64,000 bases of DNA from Alphaproteobacteria bacterium. Its GTDB lineage: Bacteria; Pseudomonadota; Alphaproteobacteria; Sphingomonadales; Kordiimonadaceae. Every line of letters begins with the position of its first letter. Position 1 is the first letter of the stretch. The DNA lies in contig JAJFIS010000022.1 in the NCBI GenBank assembly GCA_021774735.1, positions 1-64,000 on the forward strand, in the 5' to 3' direction. Under the pieces are notes generated by a model, which saw only the letters and a program-made list of their open reading frames with translations, did not search any database and was not told the origin of the DNA. A program made the translations under genes and the position numbers. Below, piece after piece: positions 44,105-54,184 of the stretch.

Positions 44105-46690
44105 TTAAATTACGCGCTCAACTTCTTTCAGCTCGAACACTTCCATCACATCGCCGGCACGGAAATCATTATAATTTTCAAATGACATCCCACATTCCTG
44201 ACCGCTTTTAACGTCGTCCACATCATCCTTGAAGCGGCGTAAGTTACCAATAGCACCGTTATAAATGATCACATCATCGCGCAAGATACGGGCATGAGCA
44301 GAGCGTTTAATGCTGCCATCGACAACAATACACCCAGCCGCACGGCCTTTACCGGCGTTAAAGACATCCTTAATCTCTGCGCGGCCAATAACCGTTTCCT
44401 GAATTTCAGGGCCAAGTTGCCCAGCCATTCCAGCCCGCACTTCATCAACCAGATCATAAATAACCGAGTAATATTTGAACATCACGCTGTTCTGCTCTGC
44501 AACTTCACGGGCTTGCTTATTTGGGCGCACATTAAAGCCGATGACCAAAGCTTCTGACGCATTGGCCAGCGTTATGTCGCTCTCCGTAATACCGCCCACT
44601 GCGGAATGCAAAACCCGCACTTTAATATCATCATTGCCCAGGTTCTCAAGCGCTGTAACGATAGCCTCAGCGGACCCTTGCACGTCTGATTTCAGAACGA
44701 TTGGGAATTCAGCCCGCTCAGATTCTTTCAAGTTAGTAAAGAGCGATTCTAGCGTTCTTGGTCCAACACCAGTACGCTTTTTGGTAGCTTGTCCTTGTCT
44801 ATATTCAGCCACCTCACGGGCGCGGGCTTCGCTGTCAACAACAGCAAAGTCATCCCCGGCTCCCGGTGTGCCATTCAGTCCAAGTACTTCAACAGGTTGG
44901 CTCGGCCCCGCTTCTTCGATCTGTGCGCCTGCATCATTAATCAGCGCGCGCACCTTGCCCCATTCACCGCCTGAGACAAAAATATCCCCTATCCGCAGGG
45001 TCCCGCGTTGAACCAGAACAGTTGCAACAGGGCCGCGGCCTTTATCAAGCTTGGCCTCCACCACGACGCCCTCGGCGGCACGGTCTGGATTGGCTTTAAG
45101 CTCTAATATTTCAGCTTGGAGGGCAATCGCTTCTTGTAATTTATCCAGACCCGCACCGGTAATAGCAGAAACCTCTACATCCTGGGTTTCCCCTTGAAGG
45201 GCCTCAACTATAACTTCATGGCGCAGCAATTCTTGACGCACTTTATCGGCATCAGTTCCAGGGCGGTCCATTTTGTTGATCGCAACAATCAAAGGCACAC
45301 CTGCGGCTTTCGCATGGTTTATAGCTTCAATAGTTTGCGGCATAACGCTGTCATCAGCCGCAACGACCAGCACAACAATATCGGTTACACTGGCACCCCG
45401 TGCCCGCATTTGGGTAAAGGCAGCGTGACCCGGTGTATCAAGGAAGGTGATTTTATTACCCGCTTCCATCTGCACTTGATAGGCACCAATATGCTGGGTA
45501 ATGCCACCAGCTTCACCGGTGACAACACTGGTTTTACGCAGGGCATCAAGCAGCGATGTCTTGCCGTGGTCCACATGGCCCATAACGGTAACGATCGGGG
45601 CACGAGGATCCTGAGCTTCGTCCGCATCTTCGTCACCAAACAGACCAATTTCAACATCAGATTCACTAACGCGTTTTGGCTTATGGCCAAATTCTTCAAC
45701 AATAAGTTCTGCTGTGTCATGATCAAGGTTTTCATTGATCGTCGCCATCACGTCCATCTTCATCAAGGCCTTGATGACCTCGGTGGACTTTTCAGCCATC
45801 CGGTTGGCAAGCTCTTGCACAGTGATGACTTCAGGAATGACAACTTCGCGGCTTTTGCGAGCGACTGGGCCTGTACTGCCCATTTCTTGCCGACGTTGCT
45901 TGGCTTGTGAGCGTTTATAGGCCGCCAGTGAGCGAGTGCGTTCACCGCCACCGGTCGCTGATGTAACTGTCAGGCGACCACGCTTGCGATTGTCATCACG
46001 GCCACGGCCACGGCTTTGTTTTTTCTTATCTTCTCGGTGAACAGGCTTCGTCTTACGGTGTCCACGTTCATCCGTATTGCCCGCTGCACGCGCTTCTTGT
46101 GCTTTGCGCAATTGAACTGCACGGGCTTCAAGGTCAGCTTTTTTGCTCGCCTCCTCGGCCAATCGCTTTTCATCAGCTGCTTCTTTTTCAGCTTTTTCTG
46201 CGTCTTCCAAAGCTTGTTTCTTCGCATGCTGATCTTCTGATAGCTTACGGGCTGCATCCTCAGCTTTATGGCGAGCCTCTTCTTCAGATGATAGTTTCTC
46301 CTGGTTGTCAGCCTCTTCTTGCCTGCGGGCTGCGTCTTCAACTTCACGCTGCTTACTAACTTCCGCTTCCAGCTTCATCGCCTCGCCTAATACCTTGGCA
46401 CGGTTTTCAAGCTCTCTGTTGGTCAGCGAGCCAGCCTCATCCACTGGGCTAAAGGCTTTTTCTTCCAGTGTCTTCGCGGGCTTTTTAATAGCAAAGCTCT
46501 GGGGTGCCGGTGTGGATTGTTCAGCCACAGGAGCGGCAGCGCCTTTTTTGAGGACGCGCTTCTTTTTATGCTCGACCACAACTGACTTAGACCGTCCATG
46601 GCTGAAGTTTTGACGTACCTTGCCAGAATCGCCGCCACCGCCTACGCCGAGTGTGCGCCCTGAAAGGGTTAATTTTTTATCGTCGCTCAT
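44105..46690 (-). CDS. infB: Translation initiation factor IF-2
   Basis: An 861-residue GTPase. I start at the ATG at 46690 ([15 protein letters not shown]), the typical alphaproteobacterial N-terminus; a TTG four codons upstream overlaps the ylxR stop. A long charged, Ala/Glu/Lys-rich N-terminal region (to about residue 270) precedes IF2_N and the G domain: [14 protein letters not shown] (G1), DTPGHAAF (G3) and NKMDRPGT (G4). C-terminal beta-barrel domains bind fMet-tRNA. It follows ylxR directly. Confidence 0.97.
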   Translation of the reverse strand: MSDDKKLTLSGRTLGVGGGGDSGKVRQNFSHGRSKSVVVEHKKKRVLKKGAAAPVAEQSTPAPQSFAIKKPAKTLEEKAFSPVDEAGSLTNRELENRAKVLGEAMKLEAEVSKQREVEDAARRQEEADNQEKLSSEEEARHKAEDAARKLSEDQHAKKQALEDAEKAEKEAADEKRLAEEASKKADLEARAVQLRKAQEARAAGNTDERGHRKTKPVHREDKKKQSRGRGRDDNRKRGRLTVTSATGGGERTRSLAAYKRSQAKQRRQEMGSTGPVARKSREVVIPEVITVQELANRMAEKSTEVIKALMKMDVMATINENLDHDTAELIVEEFGHKPKRVSESDVEIGLFGDEDADEAQDPRAPIVTVMGHVDHGKTSLLDALRKTSVVTGEAGGITQHIGAYQVQMEAGNKITFLDTPGHAAFTQMRARGASVTDIVVLVVAADDSVMPQTIEAINHAKAAGVPLIVAINKMDRPGTDADKVRQELLRHEVIVEALQGETQDVEVSAITGAGLDKLQEAIALQAEILELKANPDRAAEGVVVEAKLDKGRGPVATVLVQRGTLRIGDIFVSGGEWGKVRALINDAGAQIEEAGPSQPVEVLGLNGTPGAGDDFAVVDSEARAREVAEYRQGQATKKRTGVGPRTLESLFTNLKESERAEFPIVLKSDVQGSAEAIVTALENLGNDDIKVRVLHSAVGGITESDITLANASEALVIGFNVRPNKQAREVAEQNSVMFKYYSVIYDLVDEVRAGMAGQLGPEIQETVIGRAEIKDVFNAGKGRAAGCIVVDGSIKRSAHARILRDDVIIYNGAIGNLRRFKDDVDDVKSGQECGMSFENYNDFRAGDVMEVFELKEVERVI

Positions 46691-46698
46691 ATCGCTCT

Positions 46699-47358
46699 TC
46701 AATCCTTTTGGTCCGTCATTATAGACGTAGTTCCACGAAATCCGCTTAGGCGGTCAATATCGGCCAATAATGGCTTTCCTCGACCCCCTGATAGCACCGC
46801 AGCATGAACAACATTGTTCCGGCCCAGTGCCTGACTTAATTCATCACGGTCAAAAAATTCGACCATTCGACAACTGCTCTGGGATGGCACTCCCAAGGCT
46901 TTTGCCTTTAATTTATCGCGCCCATCGTCTGATGCGTCAGACGCAGTTATTAGCGCGACAACTGCCTTGTGCTGGTCACCAAGTGATGCCCGCACCTTTT
47001 CAAACCCTATCACCAACCGTCCGGCGCGTCGCTCTAATCCTAGCCGGTCCAATATCCGCTTGGCCAACAAGCTCTCAATCAAAGCATCCAACTCGTCCGG
47101 CACTGCAGACGGTTTAACCCCCACCTTGAGGGACCGAGAAGCACCTTTAATCAGTCGGCCATCCTTGGCTGCAGCGGCTATCAATGCCCCATCAGCACTA
47201 ATCCAAAGCCCTCGCCCCGGTAACCGTTCTGCCAAATCCGGCACCAGAATATCTTCTGGCCCCATAACCAATCGCACCATCCCTGTAGCCGGGTCACTTT
47301 CCCCAGTAATGATGCACCGCCGTTCACGCACGTCCGATACTATGTCTTTTTGGCTCAA
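46699..47358 (-). CDS. ylxR: YlxR-like RNA-binding protein (DUF448) with L7Ae-like C-terminal domain
   Basis: A 219-residue protein. The N-terminal YlxR domain has [11 protein letters not shown] and [10 protein letters not shown]; the C-terminal half ([17 protein letters not shown]...) resembles an L7Ae/L30e fold, the usual two-domain form in alphaproteobacteria. It is thought to bind RNA and affect transcription or RNase P; function is not settled. It lies 10 bp after nusA and directly before infB. Confidence 0.88.
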   Translation of the reverse strand: MSQKDIVSDVRERRCIITGESDPATGMVRLVMGPEDILVPDLAERLPGRGLWISADGALIAAAAKDGRLIKGASRSLKVGVKPSAVPDELDALIESLLAKRILDRLGLERRAGRLVIGFEKVRASLGDQHKAVVALITASDASDDGRDKLKAKALGVPSQSSCRMVEFFDRDELSQALGRNNVVHAAVLSGGRGKPLLADIDRLSGFRGTTSIMTDQKD

Positions 47359-47368
47359 ACCAGTACCT

Positions 47369-48985
47369 CTATTCGCTCACAGCCACCTCAGCTGCATCCA
47401 CGCCAACATCGCTTTCAGCAGCTTCTTCAGCTTCACTCGCGGCTTGTATAGACGCTAAATCTTCTGCTGTAATCCAGCCAAGCGCTAAACGGGTTGACAT
47501 AATCATGTCACTGGCAACTTCTTCGTCCATGTCAAAGCTGCGCAAAATACCATCAACCTTACTGGTGAGCTCATCCGCCGCACAGCCAGCAAAATCTTCC
47601 AGCGTTTTAACTTGCTCTTCACCGAGCGCCACTAACATTTGTGGTGTTAAGCCTTCCACCCCTGCCAAGTCATCATCAACACCAAGCTCGCGGCGTTTCT
47701 CATCAGCAGCAGTTGCTTCACGCTGGAGGAACTCACCTGCACGACGCTGTAATTCGCCGACCAAGCCCTCGTCAAAGCCCTCAACATTCATCAACTCTTC
47801 AGGCTCAATATAGGCAATTTCTTCCATTTCTTCAAAGCCTTCAGCGACCAGAAGCTGAGCCAAAGTTTCATCAACATCCAAGCCTTCAACAAAAACCTTG
47901 GTTGAGGCAACAAACTCTTCTTGGCGACGCTCAGATTCTTCCGCTTCGGTCAAAATATCGATGGTCCAACCGGTCAACTGTGACGCAAGACGCACATTCT
48001 GGCCGCGACGACCAATCGCCAAAGACAATTGATCATCTGGCACCACCACTTCAACACGGGTGTTATCGTCATCCAAGACCACCTTGCTAACCTCAGCAGG
48101 CGCAAGGGCGTTCACAATGAAAGAGGCAAAATCTGGTGACCACTGAATAATATCAATCTTCTCACCCTGTAGTTCGTTCACCACAGCTTGCACCCGGCTT
48201 CCCCGCATACCAACGCAGGCACCAACGGGGTCAATGCCACCGTCCATGCTAGCAACGGCAAATTTAGCCCGACTGCCCGGGTCGCGCGCAACTGATTTAA
48301 TCTCGATCACACCGTCGTAAATTTCCGGTACCTCTTGGGCAAACAACTGCGCCATATATTCAGGCTTGGTACGTGACATAAAAATTTGCGGACCGCGATT
48401 TTCCCGGCGCACATCATAAATATAACCACGGATACGTTCATTCTGGCGAATATGCTCTCGTGGAATAACCTGATCGCGGCGCATAATGGCTTCCGATTTA
48501 CCAAGATCAACAATCACATTGCCATATTCAACCCGCTTCACTAGGCCGGTGATCACTTCACCTACTCGGTCTTTATATTCTTCAAACTGGCGCTCACGTT
48601 CTGCGTCGCGCACTTTTTGCACAATAACCTGTTTGGCCGTTTGAGCAGCGATGCGGCCAAAGTCCATTGGCGGCAGTGGGGTCGCCAAGAAATCGCCAAC
48701 AGCGGCATCTTCTTTATCCAACAAAGCATCTACAAGACGAATTTGCGTTGCAGCGTCTTCAACCTCTTCCACAACTTCAACCACTTGAAAAAGGCGAATA
48801 TCGCCTGTTTTTTCATCGATTTGCGCGCGGATATCATTTTCCACACCGTAGCGGGACCGTGCCGCTTTTTGAATTGCTTCTTCCATCGCTTCCAGCACGA
48901 TCGATTTATCAATCGATTTTTCCTGCGCTACCGCATTAGCGATTTGCAGAAGTTCCAGTCGGTTTGCACTAACAGCCGTGGCCAT
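47369..48985 (-). CDS. nusA: Transcription termination/antitermination factor NusA
   Basis: A 538-residue NusA from the ATG at 48985 ([16 protein letters not shown]), which has a GGAGATAGG site upstream; a longer start at 49015 adds 10 residues. The N-terminal RNA polymerase domain is followed by S1 ([20 protein letters not shown]), KH1 and KH2 ([38 protein letters not shown]). Two acidic C-terminal helix-hairpin repeats ([37 protein letters not shown]) follow. It couples pausing and termination and binds rRNA antitermination complexes. Confidence 0.97.
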   Translation of the reverse strand: MATAVSANRLELLQIANAVAQEKSIDKSIVLEAMEEAIQKAARSRYGVENDIRAQIDEKTGDIRLFQVVEVVEEVEDAATQIRLVDALLDKEDAAVGDFLATPLPPMDFGRIAAQTAKQVIVQKVRDAERERQFEEYKDRVGEVITGLVKRVEYGNVIVDLGKSEAIMRRDQVIPREHIRQNERIRGYIYDVRRENRGPQIFMSRTKPEYMAQLFAQEVPEIYDGVIEIKSVARDPGSRAKFAVASMDGGIDPVGACVGMRGSRVQAVVNELQGEKIDIIQWSPDFASFIVNALAPAEVSKVVLDDDNTRVEVVVPDDQLSLAIGRRGQNVRLASQLTGWTIDILTEAEESERRQEEFVASTKVFVEGLDVDETLAQLLVAEGFEEMEEIAYIEPEELMNVEGFDEGLVGELQRRAGEFLQREATAADEKRRELGVDDDLAGVEGLTPQMLVALGEEQVKTLEDFAGCAADELTSKVDGILRSFDMDEEVASDMIMSTRLALGWITAEDLASIQAASEAEEAAESDVGVDAAEVAVSE

Positions 48986-49031
48986 TGGCCTATCTCCGTA
49001 AATAGTGCGACCCATCCATTAGGTCGCTTCC

Positions 49032-49550
49032 TTATTCCTGCCCAGCATTGCCAGACGGTTTAAATCCTTTTGCCGCTGCCTTCAACAATTTATCAGTCAG
49101 CAACAGCTTTGCCTTGGAAACTTCAGCGATGGCAAAGTGAACAACACCTACCTCGCCTGCACCAGTGTCTAGGCCTATAAGTCCGTTTTCAACACCTAGC
49201 AATGTGCCACGGTAGCGTCGGCGACCTTCACGGTCTTCTCCCAGCTCTACCTTTGCGTCAAACCCAGCCCAACGCCCAAAGTCCTTTTCCCGGGTCAGTG
49301 GCCGGTCAATCCCCGGCGAGCTTACCTCAAGCAAATATTCAGTTGGTAAAGGATCTTCAACATCTAAGAGCACCGATAGTTCCCGTGATAGTGTCGCACA
49401 ATCACCGACACCCATGGTTCCATCTGGCCGTTCTGCCATGATCTGTAATGTCGGCTTGCGGCCTCCGCCATAATTAACCCGGACCAATTCGAACCCTAGT
49501 GATTCTACGGTCGGGGTTATTAATGTCGTAATTCTATCTGCCGCTTCCAA
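49032..49550 (-). CDS. rimP: Ribosome maturation factor RimP
   Basis: A 172-residue RimP. Its two-domain pattern is seen in ADRITTLITPTVESLGFELV and the central SRELSVLLDVEDPLPTEYLLEVSSPGIDRPL, followed by a C-terminal Sm-like part. It is required for 30S maturation. It is the first gene of the rimP-nusA-ylxR-infB-rbfA run, with its own promoter and two leader hairpins, and is 46 bp before nusA. Confidence 0.95.
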   Translation of the reverse strand: MEAADRITTLITPTVESLGFELVRVNYGGGRKPTLQIMAERPDGTMGVGDCATLSRELSVLLDVEDPLPTEYLLEVSSPGIDRPLTREKDFGRWAGFDAKVELGEDREGRRRYRGTLLGVENGLIGLDTGAGEVGVVHFAIAEVSKAKLLLTDKLLKAAAKGFKPSGNAGQE

Positions 49551-49591
49551 AGTCGTTCCTTTACCTGTTTCACTGCTCCCTTAACATTGAA

Positions 49592-49648
49592 CCGGATCGA
49601 TTTTTTGATCCGGGTTCGCCAAATCGCAAAGTGGGCGGTGGCCCACTT
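49592..49648 (-). promoter_or_regulatory. Two hairpins in the rimP leader
   Basis: Read leftward, the leader first forms AAGTGGGC/GCCCACTT with a 4-nt CACC loop (49629-49648). It then forms GGATC/GATCC extended by GAACC/GGTTC with one bulged C (49592-49613). Conserved leader structures before rimP-nusA operons are known in other proteobacteria, so a control element is plausible; neither hairpin has a long T-run. Confidence 0.5.
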
Positions 49649-49686
49649 CCCACCAAGCAAACTAAATTTCAAGGAGAAGCGGGACC

Positions 49687-49715
49687 TATATAGCCCCATG
49701 CCATTAGAACAGCAA
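49687..49715 (-). promoter_or_regulatory. Sigma-70 promoter of the rimP-nusA-infB operon
   Basis: On the minus strand TTGCTG (-35) and TATATA (-10) stand 17 bp apart, the optimal spacing, 17 bp from the trmB stop. Transcription would start near 49680 and give a leader of about 130 nt before rimP. Confidence 0.7.
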
Positions 49716-49731
49716 GCCTTTTAGGGACTTT

Positions 49732-50466
49732 TTAACCGGCACGGCAATCAATGCTCCGAGATGAGCGGACAAACCTGAAATATGTCGCAGGACGTCCTTC
49801 CTTCAAAGACTTGATTTCATAGCGTGTTTCGGGCCAGTCATCTGGGCGCTTTGCCCAATCTGACGGGATTTCTGCGGTCCATGTGAAATCTTCCCGTTGC
49901 GCCATTTGCAAGGCGGTCCATTCGCGGTAAACGGGGTGGTCGGTGCCGACTCGAAATTCGCCGCCGTCAACCAGAACTCGGGCGATCTCATCTAGGTTTT
50001 TAGGGCCAATAAAGCGCCGCTTAGCATGGCGGGTCTTGGGCCATGGGTCAGGGTGCAATAAAAAAAGCCGGTCAACGCTGGCCTCTGGCAAAGCCGTCAA
50101 TATATGGCGGGCATCATCGCCGTAGATGCGAATGTTATCAATGTCACTTTCATCAATATGAGTGAGCAAGCCCGCAATGCCGTTCAAATATGGCTCACAA
50201 CCAATGAAAGCTACATCCGGATTATGCGCTGCTTGCCACGCCATATGTTCGCCTTTGCCGAAGCCTATTTCTAACCAAACTTTGGTCTGGGCTTCACTGA
50301 ATAAAGCAAGGGCATCCAAATTTGAAGGCACTATATCACTGACATCAACAGAAAGTTTTGGTAGCAAATCATCCATCAAGCCTTGCTGACGTTGGGAAAG
50401 CGTATGGCCTTTACGGCGACCATAAAAGCGGTCGACTCCGGGATATGTCTGTGGCTTTTCACTCAT
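49732..50466 (-). CDS. trmB: tRNA (guanine-46-N7)-methyltransferase
   Basis: A 244-residue TrmB. It carries the family's RRKGHTLSQRQQGLMD start, the SAM-binding KVWLEIGFGKGEHMAWQA, the DDARHILTALPEASVDRLFLLHPDPWPKTRHAKRR run and a final GTDHPVYREWT and ETRYEIKSLKEGR. It makes m7G46 in tRNA. It lies 88 bp after the XRE regulator on the same strand; metK, commonly between them in alphaproteobacteria, is absent. Confidence 0.95.
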   Translation of the reverse strand: MSEKPQTYPGVDRFYGRRKGHTLSQRQQGLMDDLLPKLSVDVSDIVPSNLDALALFSEAQTKVWLEIGFGKGEHMAWQAAHNPDVAFIGCEPYLNGIAGLLTHIDESDIDNIRIYGDDARHILTALPEASVDRLFLLHPDPWPKTRHAKRRFIGPKNLDEIARVLVDGGEFRVGTDHPVYREWTALQMAQREDFTWTAEIPSDWAKRPDDWPETRYEIKSLKEGRPATYFRFVRSSRSIDCRAG

Positions 50467-50554
50467 GGTCTATGGGCGGCCTTCTTCCAAATCAAAAATA
50501 CCGGAGTGGATATAGCACCCCCGGCAACTTTAACAAGGTTTAAGGCTAATAGAT

Positions 50555-50941
50555 CTAACCGAGTGCATTTATTAAATTAAGAATTGCCTCGTGAGTTGCT
50601 TTATCTTCGATACGATCTAAAACGCGAACAAGCTCTAATGTTTCTCGGCGCAACATGGTATGGTCAGCTTGGAATGTGGCCGCGCCTTCTGACATACCTT
50701 TTTTACCAAACCCTGATATTTCCTCTGGCATCTCTTCAAAAAACCATTCCGCTCCTACTCCCAGAAACATAGCAATATAAAACAAACGGCTGGCACCAAC
50801 TCGGTTGGTTCCGCGTTCATATTTTTGAATTTGCTGAAATGTTAAGCCTAGAGCTTTTGCTAGCTTTTGCTGGCTCATACCTGCCAGCGTCCGCCTAAGG
50901 CGAATTCTTGAACCCACATGAACATCAATTGGATCAGGCAT
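50555..50941 (-). CDS. XRE-family helix-turn-helix regulator
   Basis: A 128-residue regulator with an N-terminal Cro/C1-type HTH: DVHVGSRIRLRRTLAGMSQQ, KLAKALGLTFQQIQKYERG and TNRVGASRLFYIA. The C-terminal part is helical. The start at 50941 (MPDPIDVHVG) follows GGGGGGACC and is preferred over 50968. This gene family commonly lies between lnt and metK in alphaproteobacteria; targets here are unknown. Confidence 0.87.
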   Translation of the reverse strand: MPDPIDVHVGSRIRLRRTLAGMSQQKLAKALGLTFQQIQKYERGTNRVGASRLFYIAMFLGVGAEWFFEEMPEEISGFGKKGMSEGAATFQADHTMLRRETLELVRVLDRIEDKATHEAILNLINALG

Positions 50942-51077
50942 TTTGCATGGTCCCCCCATAAGTAACAATCAGATGTAAAGCCACACCAACCTATGGAAAA
51001 GACATAGTCAAGTCCAAATAAAGACGATTATGAGAATAAAGCCTCACATCACCCTGTAATGAAAATTTGGGTTGTTT

Positions 51078-52721
51078 TTATAGTTTTGTTTTTCTCCTAT
51101 AGAGGATAAATAGGCCCAGAAGGACAAAAGACAGATAAAATATTATACTCTTCATCTTCACTCTCATCACATTAAGATCCAATGGTTTTGGCAAAGGGCT
51201 ATTGATCACCCCTTGACGGTTCACCCCAAGCGAACGGACAATGCGACCATATGGATCAATGACAGCTGAAATGCCTGAACCTGCTGAGCGAACAACTGAC
51301 ATGCGCTCCTCCACCGCCCGCATAACAGCAAGCGCAAGATGTTGATAGGGCCCATCCGACTGACCAAACCATGCGTCATTGGTGACATTTAATATCCATT
51401 TGGGCGGGTCATTGGTGTCTATTACCCCACCCGGAAAAATTGCTTCATAGCAAATAGTAGGAGAAAAGGCTGGAAGCCCAGGAAGCCGCATAGTTATGGG
51501 GCCAGTTCCCGAGGTGAAACCTGTTGAACCATTAAGGGACTTTATGCCTAGGCTTGTGAGTAGATTGTTAAAGGGTAAATATTCCCCGAAAGGCACAAGA
51601 TGGTGCTTATCATAGCGGCCCACCATGTTTCCGTCCCGGTCGAGGGCCATTAAACTGTTATAATAGCTTACCGCTTGTGAGCCTTGCCCTGCTACATCTT
51701 TACCATTCTCGGCTTCCTCAGCAGCCAGTTGGTACCGTGGCACACCCGTTATGGCATAACCGCCGGGCTCTAACAGTCGCGACAGACGCCACCGTTCCAC
51801 CGAACCTTCACGGTCGAAATAATAACTTTGAACCGATGTCTCAGGCCATATCAGCACATCGACATTTTCGGCAGTGCCCGCCGCACTACCCCCCCGGGAC
51901 AAGCGGATATGCTGGTCAAAATGATCGGCTATTAAATGGCTCAACCATTTTTCTTTTTGGCTAATGTTCGCCTGAACCAAGCGTAAATTGATACCTTCAT
52001 AAAAACGGGTTTCGGCCATTGCCAAGTTAAAGGCTCCAAGAGTTATCATGGCAATAAAAATTGCCAGCATACTACCCGGCAACAATCTGCTCGCAAGCCC
52101 CTTACTGCCATCAAAGAACAGTATAACTGAAGACGCCATTAAAACCGTGAGTAAAGATAGGCCGTGGGTGCCTAGCCACGCTATGGATTGCAAAATAGTG
52201 AGCCAGTTTGCCCAAATGGAGGCCGTAACATGCCAGGGAAAGCCAGTGAATAAAACGGAACGGCCATATTCCGTAAGCATCCAGAAGAAAGTAAAGATAA
52301 GCACGCGCATCCAGCCGGATGTCCAATATCGTTTTGACAATGCAAGCGCCAATCCGGGATAAAGTGCCAGAACCATGGCAAGCAGAACCACGGCTATTGG
52401 TGCGAGTGCTGGCGGAACAGCAGATTGCTGGGCGAAGCTGTTCCCAATCCAAAAAAGACCGGCTATGAAAAAGCCAACCCCGAAAGCCCAACCCCTTACA
52501 AAAGCACTTTTGTGCGACTTGGCACCATCTACCATCAATATCAGTAGCGGAAAAACCACAAAAGCCAGCGGTGCCATATTGGTGGGGGCGAAAGCAGACG
52601 CAAAACTGATGCCAAGAAAGAAACAGAATGCATAGGTAATAAATCTATGCTTTGCACCCAGCCAACGGTTCAGCCCGGCACCTAAAGAAGAGGTTTCATC
52701 GCTCACTGCTCTGTCAGTCAT
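51078..52721 (-). CDS. lnt: Apolipoprotein N-acyltransferase
   Basis: A 547-residue inner-membrane enzyme of lipoprotein maturation. Several N-terminal helices precede the carbon-nitrogen hydrolase domain with its triad in LIWPETSVQS (Glu), YDKHHLVPFGEYLPF (Lys) and FSPTICYEAIFPG (Cys). A final helix (SIIFYLSFVLLGLFILY) anchors the C-terminus. It transfers an acyl chain to the N-terminal Cys of apolipoproteins. Its ATG shares one base with the corC stop (TAATG). Confidence 0.96.
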   Translation of the reverse strand: MTDRAVSDETSSLGAGLNRWLGAKHRFITYAFCFFLGISFASAFAPTNMAPLAFVVFPLLILMVDGAKSHKSAFVRGWAFGVGFFIAGLFWIGNSFAQQSAVPPALAPIAVVLLAMVLALYPGLALALSKRYWTSGWMRVLIFTFFWMLTEYGRSVLFTGFPWHVTASIWANWLTILQSIAWLGTHGLSLLTVLMASSVILFFDGSKGLASRLLPGSMLAIFIAMITLGAFNLAMAETRFYEGINLRLVQANISQKEKWLSHLIADHFDQHIRLSRGGSAAGTAENVDVLIWPETSVQSYYFDREGSVERWRLSRLLEPGGYAITGVPRYQLAAEEAENGKDVAGQGSQAVSYYNSLMALDRDGNMVGRYDKHHLVPFGEYLPFNNLLTSLGIKSLNGSTGFTSGTGPITMRLPGLPAFSPTICYEAIFPGGVIDTNDPPKWILNVTNDAWFGQSDGPYQHLALAVMRAVEERMSVVRSAGSGISAVIDPYGRIVRSLGVNRQGVINSPLPKPLDLNVMRVKMKSIIFYLSFVLLGLFILYRRKTKL

Positions 52722-53608
52722 TAAACTTGTTTCCTGCGGGGGTGAATTCGAACCTTGGTTATGCGCCGTGGATTAGCATTCACAACTTCAAAAATAAGGT
52801 CTGAGCTATGCTCAAAGGTTTCCCCTATTTCAGGCACTCTGCCCGCAATGGCAAAAACGAGCCCGCCTAAGGTGTCAAATTCTTCTTCGCCGTCATCAAG
52901 CGATAAATCCAACCCTAAAGCTTCCTCAAGTTCTTTAATTTCAATCCGTGCGTCAACGTCATATTTCCCGCCGTCAAGCTTAACAAGTTCCATATCATCA
53001 ACGGCGTCATGTTCATCTTCTATCTCACCAACAATTTCTTCCATTAAATCTTCAATAGTCACCAATCCGTCGGTGCCGCCATATTCATCAACCACCACTG
53101 CCATATGGGTCCGGTCTTTGCGCATTTTAGCCAGCAAATCCATTACCTTCATCGAAGCTGGGACGAATAAAACCGGACGCTCCAATGTCGCAGTCTCAGG
53201 CGACACACCTTCATTATCCTGTGCAGCAATAGCGATCAGTACATCTTTCACGTGGACCATTCCTTGCACTTCATCAAGGGAACCACGATAAAGGGGCAAG
53301 CGGCTATGAGCGGCACTTGCGAACTCTTTCACCATCTCATCAAATTCCATTTCTACGTCAAGGGCAATGATATCAGCCCTTGGCACCATCACATCATCCA
53401 CCCTTAGCCCGCCGAATTCAGTAATATTAAACAGCATGGCCCGCTCATCAGCACCAAGCTTTCGTGTATGGCTATCTTCTTCATGCTCATCGATGGCTTC
53501 GGCCAAAGTATCCCGCAGACTGCCATCTCCATTACGGCTGGTGAAAACGTCTTTGATGCGCTTCAGCAATGACATTTTTGGCGCCTGTTCATTCATATCA
53601 ACAGTCAT
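52721..53608 (-). CDS. corC: CorC/HlyC-type CBS-domain protein
   Basis: A 295-residue cytoplasmic protein without the DUF21 membrane domain. Two CBS modules (RVDDVMVPRADIIALD and LLAKMRKDRTHMAVVVDEYGGTDGLVTIEDLMEEIVGEI) are followed by the CorC_HlyC domain (DTLGGLVFAIAGRVP). The chain of CBS motifs is intact. It is named for cobalt/magnesium efflux association, but in lnt-linked loci its role is not settled. It overlaps ybeY by 4 bp and lnt by 1 bp. Confidence 0.9.
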   Translation of the reverse strand: MTVDMNEQAPKMSLLKRIKDVFTSRNGDGSLRDTLAEAIDEHEEDSHTRKLGADERAMLFNITEFGGLRVDDVMVPRADIIALDVEMEFDEMVKEFASAAHSRLPLYRGSLDEVQGMVHVKDVLIAIAAQDNEGVSPETATLERPVLFVPASMKVMDLLAKMRKDRTHMAVVVDEYGGTDGLVTIEDLMEEIVGEIEDEHDAVDDMELVKLDGGKYDVDARIEIKELEEALGLDLSLDDGEEEFDTLGGLVFAIAGRVPEIGETFEHSSDLIFEVVNANPRRITKVRIHPRRKQV

Positions 53609-54171
53609 TTCTCGGTCCTGATATTATAAGGGTCTGCGATCCCTATCTCTGCAAGTATATTACGTTCTAGATTTTCCATATGTTCGGCATCTGTGTCATC
53701 AATATGATCATAGCCCAGCAAATGTAAAACCCCATGCACAATAAGATGATAATAATGATCATGCAGGCTCTTGCCTTGCTCAGATGCCTCTTTTGATATC
53801 ACACCACTAGCCATTACCAAATCACCCAGCAAAACCTGCGGCCCTCCATTTTGGGCCCAATCATAGGCTTCTAAAATTTCAGTAGGGTCGTGCGCAGGAA
53901 AAGACAAAACATTGGTCGGCTTATCAATAGAGCGATATTGACCATTTAACGCGCGGCTTTCTGTATCTGAGACAATTCTTACCGATAATTCTAGGGCAAC
54001 GCCCTGCAACATTGAAGCCCCCGCAAGAGCCTGTATTACAGCACCCTTAGCCACCGATTTAGCATCAAAATCTAAGAAAAGATTTGGGTCGCCTAGATCA
54101 AAATCAAATTCTAAGTCAGCGCTACTACTTGAGGGTTCCTCAACAGTGCCTGAAAGGGTTGCGTCATCCAT
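53605..54171 (-). CDS. ybeY: Endoribonuclease YbeY
   Basis: A 188-residue YbeY with the zinc/catalytic motif HGVLHLLGYDH and the conserved KPTNVLSFP. I chose the ATG at 54171 (MDDATLSG), which has AAGG about 7-8 nt before it; another ATG at 54177 is almost as good. The first 35 or so residues are an acidic extension (EEPSSSSADLEFDFDLGDPN) before the core begins, longer than in many YbeY. It acts in 16S 3' end maturation. It is 13 bp after phoH and overlaps corC by 4 bp. Confidence 0.93.
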   Translation of the reverse strand: MDDATLSGTVEEPSSSSADLEFDFDLGDPNLFLDFDAKSVAKGAVIQALAGASMLQGVALELSVRIVSDTESRALNGQYRSIDKPTNVLSFPAHDPTEILEAYDWAQNGGPQVLLGDLVMASGVISKEASEQGKSLHDHYYHLIVHGVLHLLGYDHIDDTDAEHMENLERNILAEIGIADPYNIRTEK

Positions 54172-54184
54172 CGTCATGCCTTGT

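Noticed and set aside
44269-46359. Many long frames on both strands across infB, nusA, pnp and cco genes
   Set aside because: They are shadows of strongly supported genes in another frame, without ribosome sites or family motifs.
46690-46702. TTG start for infB overlapping ylxR
   Set aside because: The ATG at 46690 gives the usual alphaproteobacterial IF-2 N-terminus; the TTG adds four residues without family support.
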